From Buxus sempervirens (lineage: Eukaryota; Streptophyta; Magnoliopsida; Buxales; Buxaceae), in NCBI GenBank assembly GCA_947561395.2, contig OX387185.1, forward strand, positions 33,336,213-33,400,212: a DNA stretch of 64,000 nucleotides, read 5' to 3'. How positions within the stretch are numbered: the stretch's first letter is position 1; every line of letters begins with the position of its first letter. Shown in pieces: positions 33,331 to 48,300 of this stretch. Position numbers and translations under genes: made by a program. The notes under the pieces are model-generated. The model ran no database searches and was not told where the DNA came from. It was given only the letters and a program-made list of their open reading frames with translations.

Positions 33331-36300
33331 CTGCCATGCATTATAGTAAATATATATTGGATCAAAACTAGTTTTAACAGGCTCCAAACAGCCTATGGCA
33401 TGCCTGGTTAAGCTGGAAGTGCTTCATACTTGTGATTATGACTAAATGCTAGTGTCCAAACCAAGAGGGATACACGTGGATCTTTTATGAATTACAGAAC
33501 AGTCACCATGTGAAGAAGCCATGGACCAATCAGCACGATGCCATAGAAAATCCAGACCTAATTTAGCAAATTGTAGCATGCACAATGTGCACAACAGGAA
33601 CAATATATAAAAATTGACGCACTTGCACATGATACTAAGATTCAGAAATATGAAAAACATGATAGGAAAAAAATATTATCAAAGTTTCTAGAAGAATTAA
33701 GAAGATAAATTAAGAATAACAGAACAAAATGAAGGGGTGAATTCATGGGAATACAAAGTCTTGAGAATTGTTTGTATCTCAAAAGCCACATTGATCTTTG
33801 CAACGCCCTACTAACAATGACAAGAAAATTCTGGGCAAGACACAACAAACTTGGGGCAAATCAATGCCACATGTTAATCTGGAGCACAACCAATCCAGAT
33901 TAACATGGCCTTTGCAATCCAGCATGATGCACATAATTTCAATACCATCTGCCCTTATGAACAATTTTAAGGAAAATAAAGGGAGATGATGCAGCTCTTG
34001 AATAGATCAGACTATCATGTCAAAAACCACATTTATGACATGACGTCTTTTGCATGTTGATGAATGCGGTAACAAGTCCAGACCATTCACCTTACATGAG
34101 ATCCTTTTGAATAGGACAAATAGGCAATCTTTCTGCTTAGGGCTATTTTGCACGTGTATGGAATTTCTTTGTCTTTAGGGGTAGATACTTGGTATATCAT
34201 TGGAGTTGTCATGCGGAAGGCTGGATACTATGGTGTGACAACATATCATATTCGAAGATGAATTGATAAAACAGGAAAGTGTTTTCACGTCAAACTGAAA
34301 AAGCACGGAGAACCAAGTGTGAAAATGTTTAAGGTGATAAAACAATCAATTCTACGTCATGGGCATTTAAATCAATTTTAAGACATGATATATTAAAAAA
34401 AAAAACCAACAAAACAAAAACATTACGGAGTATGTAAGGAACTAATTCATTTTCATGCAAATCATCTTTGCACTAAGCAACAAGACAAATTTTGTTGGCA
34501 TCGGGATTCTTCTATATTGATATTTGAAAATCTTATCTTTCTTCCAGATTGAATGCATGGTTACATCAAAACATGTGCATAATATCCCTCAAAAAAGATA
34601 TTCTTTTCTTTGAGATAAAAGTGCATGGACTAATTCAAGAATTTCCCCATAGAAAAATGGTCTTTATTGGATGGGAACTTAATAGCAACGAAAGAGAAGA
34701 TGGAAGTCAAGATTGACATAAAAATATGGATAGGTAGATGATTCTCCACTTTGCAGATATTGAGTTAGCAAGTTCATAATTTCTAAGAAGTTGAATTTTT
34801 TTTTTAGATCTTTAAAGTTGATCAAAATGGATTCAAATTAATTTTTCCTTCCTCGCAAGGAATGAATTACCAGTATGGAGAGATTGTAAAGTCATTGAAT
34901 AGTCTAGTGCTAAAAAATAGATAGAATTAAGGAAAGCCAACCAAGAATAGAATAGTCTAGTGCTCTTAAATTTTTTCTTGAGAAAACTAATAATATATGA
35001 ACTTGGGACCTTGAAGCAATGCTTTCATGGATGATTCAAGATGTAATGGCCGAAGGAATTAGCTTGCATTATTTTCTGCAAATCCTGCAGCTGTTTCTGC
35101 AATGGGTGCTGTGATTGGTGTATTTTATTAAAAAAATCAACCATTTTTTGGGTGAATTGATTTCTTTTTTTATTAAATGCACCAATCACAACACTGTTGC
35201 AGGAATGGTCCAGGATTTGCATGCCTATGATATGTGCTAGATGAATCACATGAGATCCAAATGCAGTCATTAGAGAATCTAAAGTAAAGATAATGCTAGA
35301 AAAGAAATGATGGTAGAGTGATGAGGTTCAAAAGGTTTGAGAGAAGAGGCATTACTTTAAGAAATCTATATATTAAGCGAAAGGGGGGTGGCGATTGACG
35401 TGTCACAACCCCCCCCGGTTGCCTCGGGGGCTCGGGACAGCCTCGGGCAGGTTCGGATGTCCAACCCTGTAATTTTAAAATTTTTTTAAAAATATCGTTT
35501 CTTCCTCTTCTCGCGTCCTCCAGCGTCTTCTCGGTTGTTCCAGAACCCAGCCCAAGAACTGCAAAATCAACTTTCTCTCTCATCTTCCCTCTCTATCGAA
35601 ACCCCACATCTCTTCTCTCTCTTTCTCGCATGGATCTTCTCGGCTGTTCCAGAACCTCACCCACCCCACGACCCTACTCTCTCTCTCCCACAGCATCCGC
35701 AATGACCACCCCCCCCCTCTCTCTCTCTCCCTGCCCTCTCTCTCTCTCTGCATCGTTTCGACTAAAGGGGAGATGCTTCGTTCTACTCCAAAACCCTCTC
35801 TCTGATGCTATGATTTGCCTTTCAACCTTCTCTCTCTGTCTGATTTACGAGGCACTCCACCTTCAAACGCTTCGTTCTACTCCAAAACCCTCTCTCTGAT
35901 GCTGTGATTCGCCTCTTTCAACCCTGTCTCTCTGCCGATTTACCAGGCGCTCCACCTTCACCATCCGATTCACTATTCGAAATGCAGAAGAAAAACGAAG
36001 AAGGAACACAATGGAAAAGGCAAGACACGGATGGTCACAATTAGGGCCTTCCACGAAAGAGAAGTGAGGCAGTTGACAAGATGGTCTGTCCTAATCTGAG
36101 AGAAAAAATCTGGCGCTCATGCCCAAAGAAATCGGTAGTTCCTACATCAACACGAAGATGTCCAAACTCCTGTAGCAACCCAATCAAGCTCAATACGAAA
36201 ATCTCCCCTTTCTTCGTTTCTTTTAGTTTCCCTCTTTTTTTTTCCCTGATTTTCTATTAGCAAAGGAAGGGTTGTTCGAAAACGGAAGTATGGGAGTGTT

Positions 36301-39300
36301 CCTTCTCTAGAGCTAGAAGTTAAAGAGGTAGCTCTGTAATTTTTTGGGGATTAAAAGGGCAGTGATGGTTGTCGAGTTGAATCCAGAAGAACAAGCCAGC
36401 CAGAGAGAACACTTGGTTCCCAGTTCCCACCTCACCAACGCGCAGATGCGATGTCAACCGGCATCGGACGACATAGATTCTACATCGTGCTCAGTCGCTT
36501 CCACAGGAAGCTCCACAGGAATTACACGGCATGGTACTCTTATCTGGACCACAAATCAAACCAGCGGATCTACGTGATCCGTCTACTTCCGATCACCAGT
36601 GAGAAAGACGCGGTTGTCCCATTAGCACTCTCTTTCTTCGGAATTAAAGCTAGAGTAACGATTTACCTCCAAACAGGTCAGTTTCCTCCAATATGGAAAT
36701 TCTTCATTTTGTCGATTTAATTCTTCTTTGAGACGTCTAATGTATTCTACAAAAGATTGCTATTCTTCCATTAAATGCAAAACCCGTTTGTTAAATCCTT
36801 CGCAACAGTAATAACTGTAGTAGAAATAGACTCCTCTAATTTTTTTTTCTAATCTCTACTTCACAAAACTGATGCATGCCCTTTGTAGATACTCTCCAAG
36901 AGAAATCCTGAACTTGAATGGTATTGTTTCATACACCCATTATCAAGGAAAAGATGAAAACAAATTGCAGAGAAAATTTTGGTAAATGATTGGAATAATT
37001 TCATGCATGAGGACACGAACAAAATCCAAATCCACATGTACCAGCAGTAATGGTCAAAGTGTGCAATTCCATATGCATATTTTAGTTGGGCACTTTATAC
37101 TCTTCCAAGTTTTGAAAGCCTGCAATCGTTATTTGAATATGTGTGGATTTTTCTATTGACACAGAGGTCTTTTCATGCATTTAGAGTGATTTCTAAATGT
37201 CTTGATAGTTGAAGAATTTACTTATCAAATTTACCACCATATGTGACATCAGATGAGCTCAGAGGGCTTTTTGGTGGCCTTGCTCAGGTAATTTTCAAGT
37301 TCCTTCGTCAAACTTTTGTAATTAATGACTGTAAGCTTATTATTTGAAAGGCCGGAAATTGGAAGTCAATGATTTCAATATATGGTTGGCTCATGTTCAT
37401 AGAAAGCTAAATTTTCAGACCAGAATGGCTATCTTAACTATCTATTCAATGCTATCCAAATATTAAACATCAACAATAATGTCTTATCTCAATTAGTGGG
37501 TGTCAATAATAGGAATCCTTAGCTACCATTTCAAACATTCAAAAACCGGATATTAACAACCATCTGTCATCCATAGAAACTTAATCAAATTAATTCTGAA
37601 TTAGGTCTTAAACTGAGGTCATTTCTCTGTCTAATTAATGGAGATTATATCAACGTGCTTTAGAATATCACATTCAAATATTATGTGCAGACTTAAAAGG
37701 TATCCTTTTCTAATAGAACGTTTTGGATTTTTTATTTTTATTTTGGGGATAAACTAATCACAATCTGGATTTGTCTCTATGTCATTGAAATAGAAGTGGG
37801 GATCTATTTTGGAAGAACCCTAAAGATATGATATAATAGTATCTATGATATGTTATTAATATATCGGTTATTATATCCTTTTGATCATTTAAGATGTCAT
37901 GCATTTGCAGTTTTTTGTCAATATGATCATTGTTTTCATAGGTTGAAAAAATTAAACAGAAGTGAAGGTCCAAGGACTGGAATATAAATATATACATGGA
38001 TGAACTTGGAAACAAGAAAGGAGATGCCGTTCTGTCTTATGAAGATTCCTCTGCTACACACTGTGCTGGGAGTTTCTACAATAGTAACTTCAAGATGGCA
38101 ACTTCAAATTTAGTTGAAGTTCTATTTGAGCTTTTACAAGATATTTATGTTGTTTCTGTTTGTCAAATCACGATTTGAGAGGCTATAAAATAAATGGTGC
38201 AATGGCAGACAACTCCACCTCTAGAGCTCCACCAGCCTATGGTCATGGGTATCTCTCTCCTCCTCACTCTCTCCCTATATTTCTCTCGCTCGACTTCTTT
38301 CATCCCTTTTTTCTCTTCCCTTTCTCCTCCCAAACATTTCATAGCTTTTGGTGGCAGGGTTGGATTTTGTGGTGGAAAACATTAGCTAAGGTGCATAACA
38401 ACAATGCAAAAATGGTGATGGGATTGACCATATCGGTATGGTAAATGTAACCAAGTTTGTGGAATCAGAGTACTTGCTAATTTTATTGTTCCTTTTCTCT
38501 TTGTTTTTTGCCCAGTAACCTACTAGAGTATAGCTCACTTAACCTATTATTGTGTATAACTTCTCAAAATTACATATTTTACAATTACATCTGTTTTGAT
38601 CACAATGTCAACCTTTTTTTCTTTCCGTTCTTTGTGCAAAATCAATTCTTTGTATCTTTTGTTTTTTCTTCTCACAGGCACCCTAAATCATCATCTAACA
38701 ATTGTAATACTTTAATAATTCAATCTTCACAGGTTATTTGCTTTTCATGGTATATTATTTTGTGAATTACATTTACATTGCCAAGGTAACTTTCAATTTA
38801 TTGATGCTTAGATAAGCCATTGTTCATTGTCCAGAAATCAATCTTCGACATGTTCAACATGAATCTTCTAGCTAAACATATTATACCCTTGAGCCTAAAA
38901 GTGTTCTTTATTGTGATTTTTTTTTTCTTTTGGCCAAACAATTTTTACCTAGAGACTTCAATCAAAGCTTTTTTCATTACCCTTCAGTAGCAATTTGTGT
39001 TGTGCTATAAAGAAAAAATAAAGATTAGTTTAGCAAAATTTTATCAAGAAAAAATAAAAAAATCTGAAGTATCATAATTATAAAACTTATTTGCTTTCGC
39101 ACGGGTCACATTGCTAGTTAATAAGAAGTAAAAGCAACGAAAACTAGAAAGTTGCACCAATTTCTCGTGAATTTTCGTCATTGCATTCCAAATCCCAACT
39201 TCCATGAGCCAAACTCTCAACCACCATAATTCCCCTTACAAACATCAAATTCGCATGCCAAAAATGCTTCTCTAGATCTTATCCCATTCCATGCTAAATC

Positions 39301-42300
39301 TCCAAAGACATTAGTCAATTAGAACCCATTCATCTACATAATTTTCCTTATCCTGAATGCCTCACAATTTTTTAAATCTGCACACCTAATCCCAATTTAG
39401 ATAAAATTCTTCTAGTCCCCTTAGAACCCCAAAAAATATGAAGAAGAAGTTCCTTCCAAATTTCAGGTAAGAAACCTCCTCTATTTTTTTCCTCCCGTTT
39501 TCCCCATTAAAAGGAATGCATCGAACTTTATATTTTACATTTTAGCAAAGGCAATGTAAATACAATGTAAAAAGGTTTTTCGGTTAAACTTCTGTCCAGC
39601 TTCCTATTCAGTGAGGCGCATATATCAATGATTTTTATTCACCTTTAAGAGGTTCACCTGGTATGTGAAAATAAGGAACCAGCACAATGTTTAAACGGAC
39701 ATCTTTGTTCTTAGCTAAACAATCAAGCTTGCTCTCAGGAAGGTAACTCTGAGCAAGATTTAAAATACCAAATAGTACCCAATAAATTCATCATTATTTC
39801 CCTAAAATTATACCCTATAAGTTCATCATTATTTCTGTTAAATTATGGAAGGAAAACATTTGTGTGCCTGCAGAATTGAGTCACCCTCAAGCGCACACCA
39901 GAATTCCAAAACCCACGATAAAGCCTACATCCATAGACTTCTAACAATTGTATAAATGCCTTGACCAATATGATAATCACATATGGAGATCTCCTTGTCA
40001 GATTCCTATATAACTTGAAAGGAAAATTTTTATGAACCATTAAGTAAGACTAGAAATGAAGTTAGATACAGAGCTTGATCCAATGCCTCAACTACCCCAT
40101 GAACTCCAGTCTCATAAGCATGAAATCCATGAAATCCACTTATAAGCAATTGATAACTACTAGACACTTTGTCATGGCCGCCTGTATTCAAGGTTCACTG
40201 ACCATAACAGTGCCGTGGTGAGCATGTGACTCGGCTTGACATGTTGATTTTTGGTCTAGTATCACCAAGTCAAGGTGTTTTCAAAATCAATTATGAAGTG
40301 TATATATAGTGTGGGTGTGCCTAAACGTAAATTTATTCTCTCATTCAAAAAATGGCCAGCACCGGTAAGGTATATTTCTACATGTAGCCAACATCAGTTC
40401 TCAGCAGAAAAAAAAATGAAGCAAAAAAGATAATGTCACAATTGCACCAATAACAAAGATGCTCCCTCTAGGTACAAGGATAAAACCTAGCATCCCCATT
40501 TAGGAGGGGTGTTGTTTGGCCTGTTATTGTGCCAAGAATGGCACAAGATCAGCAATTCCTATGGGTCTTGGAGGTAGACCTCAGCATCACAAAGATTATG
40601 GTTACGATCTCCTAGGATTTTGATGGCATGTTTCAGGATAATAGTGAACCAATGGTTCAACAATACTGAATCCCACTTGGGAGAGGCTTTTGAAACAGTG
40701 ATCTATAAAAAGAGATAAGCATCTGTTGCTTGATCTGGTGGTCCTTTATGCCTTAAGTATAAAAAGGTGAAAAGTAAAAATTAGTGTACAAGAGTGGACG
40801 ATACCCACTCCATCCCCCCATCCCAAATACACAAGTAGATCCCAAAATTATACCCCCTAATCCCAAAAAACACTATACGCCTATAGGATAGAAGTACATA
40901 CCCAAAAGGATGTAAGCACCAATAACACCACAAATTCCCTAGATGGAGCTCCAGTGAATAAGTCAACTCTCAATGCCCCCATGTTTGGCTAGCCGATCTG
41001 CCACATAATTAGCTTCTCTCAGTACATAACTACACAAGACATTCAGATCAGTGTGGAGGTTCCTTATTGTATGTGATGTATCTTTTGAGTATTTGTAGGT
41101 TCTAATGTGGTTCCCATTTCTTATGGGTCCATTTGCCTGTATTGTTTCTCTAAGCTTTAAATATAATATTCTTCATTACTCATTAGAATAGCTTTAAATC
41201 CACGCACGGCATACCTCAAAAATTCCAGCAAGTAAGGCTAACAGGCTAAGAGCAACTAGGCCAAAAAAATAGTGCAAACAACACTGGAATGGATCATGAA
41301 TCCGGCCAATATCTGAAGGTCCCAGGTTACAAGGAGCACCTATCAAAGTTGACCTTCACGATACCAATTGCTAGCTCCCTCTAATCACCCCTAACTTCTT
41401 GAAAGGGGAGGAGAAACAAGACATGTACCAATCCCTAACCCTCTTTGAAATACTCATATCCAGAAACTATGATTGGGAGGAGACCAACGACATGACTACC
41501 ACCAATATAAACTCACTCACAGACTTGATACTCAAGCGTCTGTCATGGGATATGCTGCAGTTCCTCTCCAGCTATATATGTATCACTCGACGGCATGAAA
41601 CAAGAGACTATAAAAAATGTGACTTCTCCTCCCCAAGCCATTGATGTGCCGCTCCAAAGTTAATTGGCATGACTCAAGAAACTCCAATCATCTATAATAA
41701 CTACGTCCAGATGACCCTGGCAAAGTGACACGGAGGAAAATATGATCAACACTCTCCCCTACTGCCATACCCAAAAAAAATTTACATATGGAGATAAGGC
41801 TAGCCTCCTCCACCTCTAAATAAGACTCACTCTATAAATCCTATAAAGAAGCACAGTCTAGAGAAATGCCTTGATATTTGGAGGTAGCCTTGGCTTCTGG
41901 TGGCCCTTTACTGGACCATTTTATTCTAGATAGATAGATATGGATGATCCAACTCAACATAGTATATATATACACATAAGAATGTGTGTATTATTATGAA
42001 CAAAAATATAAACAAAATGAAACCAAACTGAAGCTATAAATTCAGTTTTCAGTTTGGTTTATGATTAAACTGAACAATTTTCAATTTGGTTTTGGCTTAA
42101 CAAGTTTCTTTCTGTTTTAGTTTGGTTTAATATTATTCACTTTGGTCTTGGTTTGACCAAAACCCAAACTGAAAAGACTAAATTACTCCCCCAAGCAAGA
42201 TGGACTATGTTAATGGTACGACAAGTGTAGCATAGACTACATATCTTCAGTGCACGATAGCTAGGAATGGCAATGGGCAGGTTGGGGACTGGTTCCTCCT

Positions 42301-45300
42301 CCTCCGACCCCGCCCCTAATGGGGTGGAGGTTGCCCCAATCCCACCCCGAGGTCAGGGCTGAACTGGGAGTACCATTCCCGATCATAAGGGAATGGTTGC
42401 AACCGGCCCTGCCCCGTACCGCCCCGAAAAATCTCAAGCAACAATTCCACGCATGTAAAACATTGACTAGTGCAAATCTGGCGATCATGCGCTCTCTAAT
42501 GGAGACCCCCAAAAGATTTCCGGCGGGAGGACTAGTGATTCCTGATGGGGGCACAGAGAAAGAGCTCGTTTAAGGAAGGTATATGGAGGGAAGCGGAACA
42601 GTAACAGCTGTGTTGGTTCAATCGAGAAATGGCCGATCATGTTTTTTAGGGTTGAATGCTTAAGGTTTCAGATTCAAGCAGCTTGTTGCTATACGATCAG
42701 TCAAGCTAAGCTAAGAGAGAAAAGCGGCAGTCCTTCCAATAATCAAGCAACCAACGCCCAACAATTGCAGTGACAGCCATCAAAGCAAGAAGTATAGGCT
42801 TGCAGGATCAAGTGGGAAGAGAGATGTGCTCAATGAAGCTGGAGAACCCATAGGAGGAGCAGGATGAGAAGACACCTCCATAATGGATGTTGGATAGGAG
42901 CTGCAACAAGTGGCGTATTGGTCGGAGAAGGCATCTACAATCGCAATGAAGTCGTCGGAGATGGCAGAGTAGATGTCGGCAGAGAAATCTTCAAAGATCT
43001 TCATTGCAGTCTCACCAGTGAAATGTATGGCAGTGGCGGCAGTGCTAATTCCAACCTCTCCTAAGCGTAAAAAGAAGAAGAGGAACGATAAAACTAAAAG
43101 AAGCTAGGGTTATAAAAACCCTACGGATCGGGGGCAAGGTAAACCCGACTCATCTCGGGTTATAAGGCTTAGAACCAAACCCACCCCTACCCCCCATAAA
43201 ACCTATACCAACCCGTCCCATTAGGGACGGGGTGAGTTACCCGTTTAACCAGCCCCATTGCCATCCCTTACAGTGGCTACGGATAAAGATGGCTCCATGA
43301 TTGTCTAAGCTGCTATGAGGACTCCCTATATGCGTGGCTCTTATTGTGGGCCATCTTGGATTATGGACTTGGTTGAGGACCTTGGTGACATATAGAAAGT
43401 ATTGGAACTGATGATAGTAGTATAGTATGAGTAGGGCAAGTGTTTGCTAGGTTCAATAAAGCAACTTTCAGGTTGACTATGATATGTTGGCAGGCTGGGC
43501 TCAGAGCAAGTTGTATCCTATCCTATCAACGCATCATGCTTGAGTAATTCAATTGACATTTGAATGGATCGGGTTAGCTTTGAGTAAATAATGGTCTCAA
43601 GACATCACCCAATATATTTACTACATTAAAAAGATATGGACATGAAAATTGGTAAAAGAGCATAACTTAGCTTTGCAATGTGTTCCATTACAATCAGTAA
43701 CAGAGTTAATCTATTTGATGGTGCATATTGACTCAATTGGAGTGTATGGTGACTATTTTTTGGCATTGAAGATTGTTTACATTTGATAAAGCTTGTCAAG
43801 GCACTAATGCTATGATAGTCTGCTTCACCTAGCACTCACACTCATGGTATAAAGTGTTCGGTATTGATCTATACCAACAAGTACCATACCAGTTGAGTAT
43901 AAATCTATGATATCGAACCAAAAAAATAGAAGAAAAACCAGCTGATAACAATAGCTTTAGACTGTTACAAACCAGTATGCACTGGTCCTCTCATTCCCAA
44001 AAGGAAAAAAATACTCTTAATCACAGTGAAAGAGGGAGGACGAGAAGACGGGAGAGAAGTTAGTTAGAGATGCAAATGAGGAGAATGACAGACAAAGAGG
44101 AAGACAGACTATGGGGAGAGAGAGGGAGGGAAAGTGAAATAGAAAGTTCAAAAGGGAAAGGAAGAGAGATGATATAGATGCCTACATTCTCTCCCTTCTC
44201 TTCTTCTTCTCTCATTCAGTTCAATCAGATCTGGACCTACAACACTATTCTATACTGTAAGTTATCCACTTAAGTCCAATGAATGAGGATTTGTTTTTGA
44301 TGAATAATAATATATATTAAGAGAAAAGTATTAAAACATTGTAATTACAAGTATGAATCATCCTTCCCTTTTTTCCCTTCCCCCAAAAGGCACCAAAAAC
44401 CTCCCATAAGGGCTACTCAAAACAACCTATAACACTATAACAAAATACAATCATATACAAAACCCATAAACCTCCCCATGGCCTAACTCAAACTAGAGCA
44501 TATCTCCACAAACTCCTCAGAAGTGACCCTGTATATATTTAATATGTCTGATCTCGAGGCTTCATGCTTAGCAAGTCGATCTACAATTTCATTAGCCTCT
44601 CTAGGCACATGGCTGAACAAGACACTTAACTCAAGCCAAGGCTCTATCTCTACTGATAATATGTGAGAACCTCCACGACCCAAAACCATCTCTACGAATC
44701 AATCTCATCACAATAGTAGAGTCTCCTTCAGTAACAAAGTCCTTGATCCCCATCTTTTTTGCCTCCAAAAGGTCAAAAATGAGGGCCATAATCTCCATCC
44801 GAGTAGAGTCCCCAACACCCACTATGCCACAAAAAATCAATGAAATCTCTCCCATACTATCCTCATAACTCCACCAATGCCAAATGGACCTGGATTACCC
44901 ACAGAACATCCATCAACATTTATCTTCATGACTTCGGGTTTCAGTGCCCTTCATCTTGCACCTCCCCTTCCCATAGTTGATACAGAAGAGAAACAATACA
45001 ACATTCACTCCCCCAAAACCTAGGAGATACTCCATCCTCTAAACTTAGGTCTAATAGATACCCAAAATTATACAGTGACGAGAATGTTATCTATCAACTG
45101 GTCCCTACCCAAGCATTCGTCACGAAAAATTCGTCGGTTTCTCTCCATCCAAACACGCCATGCCACTACGTGAAAAATCATCCCATAAATAATGCAACCC
45201 CTGCTCCCTCCTCACCAGGCCCGTTAGCCTCCACTACTCAAAACATGCACCAAAAGATGCTGTCACCACCCAAGAGGCACCTATCATCTTGAAAAACCGC

Positions 45301-48300
45301 ATCCAAATTCCCCAGATAAAAGGACAATGGAGGAGCAAATGATCGATACACTCCCTTGCCTCCTTGCACAGAAAACATATATTAGGAGATAAAGCATACC
45401 TTCTCCACCTCCTCTATATGAGATCCACAATATTTATCTTATATAAGAGGGCGGTCTAGAGAAAAGCCTTTGTATTTGGGGGCACTCTAGGTTCCAAAGC
45501 TTTGACACAAGAATTTCCACAAGGGGATCACAACGATCTGGATGACAAATACTAAAATAAGATCTACAAGAAAAAAACCCCGGAGGGAGAGGGGGAACCA
45601 AACGACCCTATCAATAGATGAGGAATCTAAGAAACAATCCTTTAAGCATTCAACAAGAGAAGCTAACACTCCAACCTCATTAGGTCTTAGATCCCTCCTA
45701 AAACAAAGGTTCCAAGATATTCCATTACTGGACCACAACAGGATGTTGAAGACAAAAGCATTTGGGATAGATACAATAGATAGTAAATGTGGAAACCTAC
45801 CAGCTAACAAAGAGTTTCCCCACCACAAATCATGCCAAAAACGAATAGCTGAACCAAAACCAACACACAACCACAAGTGAGGATAGAAAGAACCCACTAA
45901 CCTAACAACGACTTTCCAAGGGCTGGCAACCGTAGGACGAGCCCTCACATTAATGGATCACCAATTAACTCCTCTTTCGCATTTATTGACTATCACTTGA
46001 TGCCATAGATTTTTTTGCTTAATGCTGAAACGCCACAACCATTTAGTCAGGAGAGATGAATTACGAGAAGCCACATTGCCAATATCAAACCACCCCCAGC
46101 CTTATAATTACACACTTTTTTCCACTCAACTAGGTGCATTTTCTTAGCCCCTCCAAAAAGTCTCTTTGTGCTTTCTCAAAAATGTCTACCACTCTCTTAG
46201 TCACCTAAAACAACGACATAAAAGACACATGAATGTTAACTAAAATAGACTTTATTAGTGTGATCCGACCCCCCAAAGACAAATAATTCCTCTTCCACAA
46301 AGCCAGACGTTTTTCCACTCTCTCAATAACTAGGTCCCAAAAACTTTTCGATCTAGGAGATGCCCCACAAGGGGCAAGCCAAGATATGAAAGAGGCAATT
46401 GATCTACCTTACACCCTAACACTCTGCTGAAATTTGATACTTCTTCCTCTCTAACATTTATCCCCACCAAATTGCTCTTTCCCCAATTAACCCTCAAGCT
46501 AGAAAACATATGAAAGGTGTGCAATCCTCAATGAATGAGGATTTCACACACATGCTCAGGATATTGGCCAAGTTGCAGTTTGGCTTCTTTTGTTGAATAT
46601 GTTATTGAAGTCTAGTCCATGACAAAGAAAATATTTGTAATGACAAGTTATCAAGATCTTTGGTATCTTGGAAGTATTTGATTAGCTTTTGGGTATGCAT
46701 TGGTGCAAGTGTGACTTGCAACCTGTGGTAGAACAAGGTTTCCTATACTTGGGTGGACTGGAAACAAATTGTTGAAGGTTACAGTCATCATCTCTCATAG
46801 GAAATAATTTGAATTTACTTATAGTGGATGGTGATAGACGGTAGTGATGCTTCGGTAACCCAATGGGCAAGGTTGTTGTTTTCAGGATGGCAATTCAGTA
46901 AATTTGGATAAAAGAAGACTGCAAAGAGCAACATAAAAAGCCATTCATGAGACAAAGGCATTGATAGTTCCATGAATATGAGAAAACATTGGATCCACTA
47001 AGTGCCTTCTTGGGTTCAAGGCAAGTGCAGCAAATTATTGGAGAGCTAAAATATCGTGCTAGGATGTATCCATTGAGGGAGCACTCAAGCTCTGATGGAT
47101 CAAAACTATGCAATGAATTAAGATACCTTGAAAACTAGTATGCATGAAGAATAGTCGCATAGCAGCTTGGCTACTATTTGAATTAAGAGAAAAGCATGCA
47201 TTATTGGGTTACTAGGATTCTCAGGATTAAGCTTATAATGTGAAGACTGGTCATCGGAACATGTTAGGGACATATTATAATAGACGAAACACAGGCTCTA
47301 TTTGAAAGGCACAGATGTGTGTAGTAGTTCATTGCACTATAACTGTACTCAGTCATTTGATTTGAGGTACTTACACGTGTTACAAATAGTGACAACGTGA
47401 GAATTCATGGGAATGTTTTTGGAAGTGGCCCCTTTACAGGAAAAACAAAGATACCTTCCAAATTGAGGTGTTGTACGTTTAAAGTCCATGCAGTCTCAAT
47501 GTTAGGCACACAACCTCAAGCTTGTGAATCATATGTATAAGGTGAAGACTGAGGCCAGAAAATTGGAAGGTTTTATTGTAAAAGTATTGATGAACTGATA
47601 TGAGAACATAAATGCTAAGTCCTTAAAGGAACTATGGATAATATGCCGCACACAAGCAGTTTGAAATGATAGGTTAAATTGTGGACTGCAAATTACAATA
47701 GATGTCTGAATGTACAATCTGATCAGTATCAAGATGCACTAGCTATGCTGGTATGAGAGAGCACTAGGAATAATATGATGGAAAATTAGAGGCATCATAG
47801 AGCCTCAATGTGGAGGCATGTTTGGCTTGCAAGCCATGTCCTATATGATGTTTGTTAGTATCAAGAAGACACAGAATGATTTGAGGGGAGAAGCTTGGTT
47901 CGACAGATAGAGCCTAGAAGATCATAGATCCAAGTAATCTAGGCTAACTTTTTAGAGGCATTGGAGGGAAGCCTAGGGACAGGAATATTAATTGCACAAT
48001 GAGACATAAAAGCCCAACAGGCTCTTTGGTAATGATTCAAAAAAAAAAGCATTTGAAAACTAAAAACTTTACAAATTGTTTTTCTGATTTTGGAAACAAG
48101 TGAAGAGAAAACCTGTTCGGTAACAATCAGTTTAGGAATCAATTACAATTAAAAAAAATTCCCTAAAAATATGTTTGGTAAGGCTAATGATAGTGAATTA
48201 AAAACAGTTTGTGATGATAGCTAACTCTGGTATTAGCTATGGTTGTGGTAGTATGGTAGTGGTATTAATGATAGTTGTGGTGGTGGTTGTGTGGTGGTGA

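Larger units (their letters stand above)
35365..39117 (+). mobile_element. Helitron, about 3.75 kb, non-autonomous, gene-capturing
   Basis: The 5' end TCTATATATTAAG (35365, preceded by A) and the 3' end GCACGGGTCACATTGCTAG (to 39117, followed by T) are typical of plant Helitrons, which insert between A and T without a target duplication and end CTRR. A convincing 3' hairpin was not found. No Rep/helicase gene is present. The interior carries CT-rich sequence (35560-35900), a duplicated tract (GCTTCGTTCTACTCCAAAAC at about 35776 and 35869), an unidentified exon-like ORF and exons of an RRM protein gene, all on the plus strand. Confidence 0.7.

Noticed and set aside
41980..42180. AAACTGAA/TTCAGTTTGG inverted motifs as a MITE
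   Set aside because: The motif is repeated in both orientations without defined ends; treated as low-complexity intronic DNA.
42262..43270. 8 bp hAT target duplication
   Set aside because: CACGATAGCTA and CAGTGGCTA flank the ends but do not match as a clean 8-mer.
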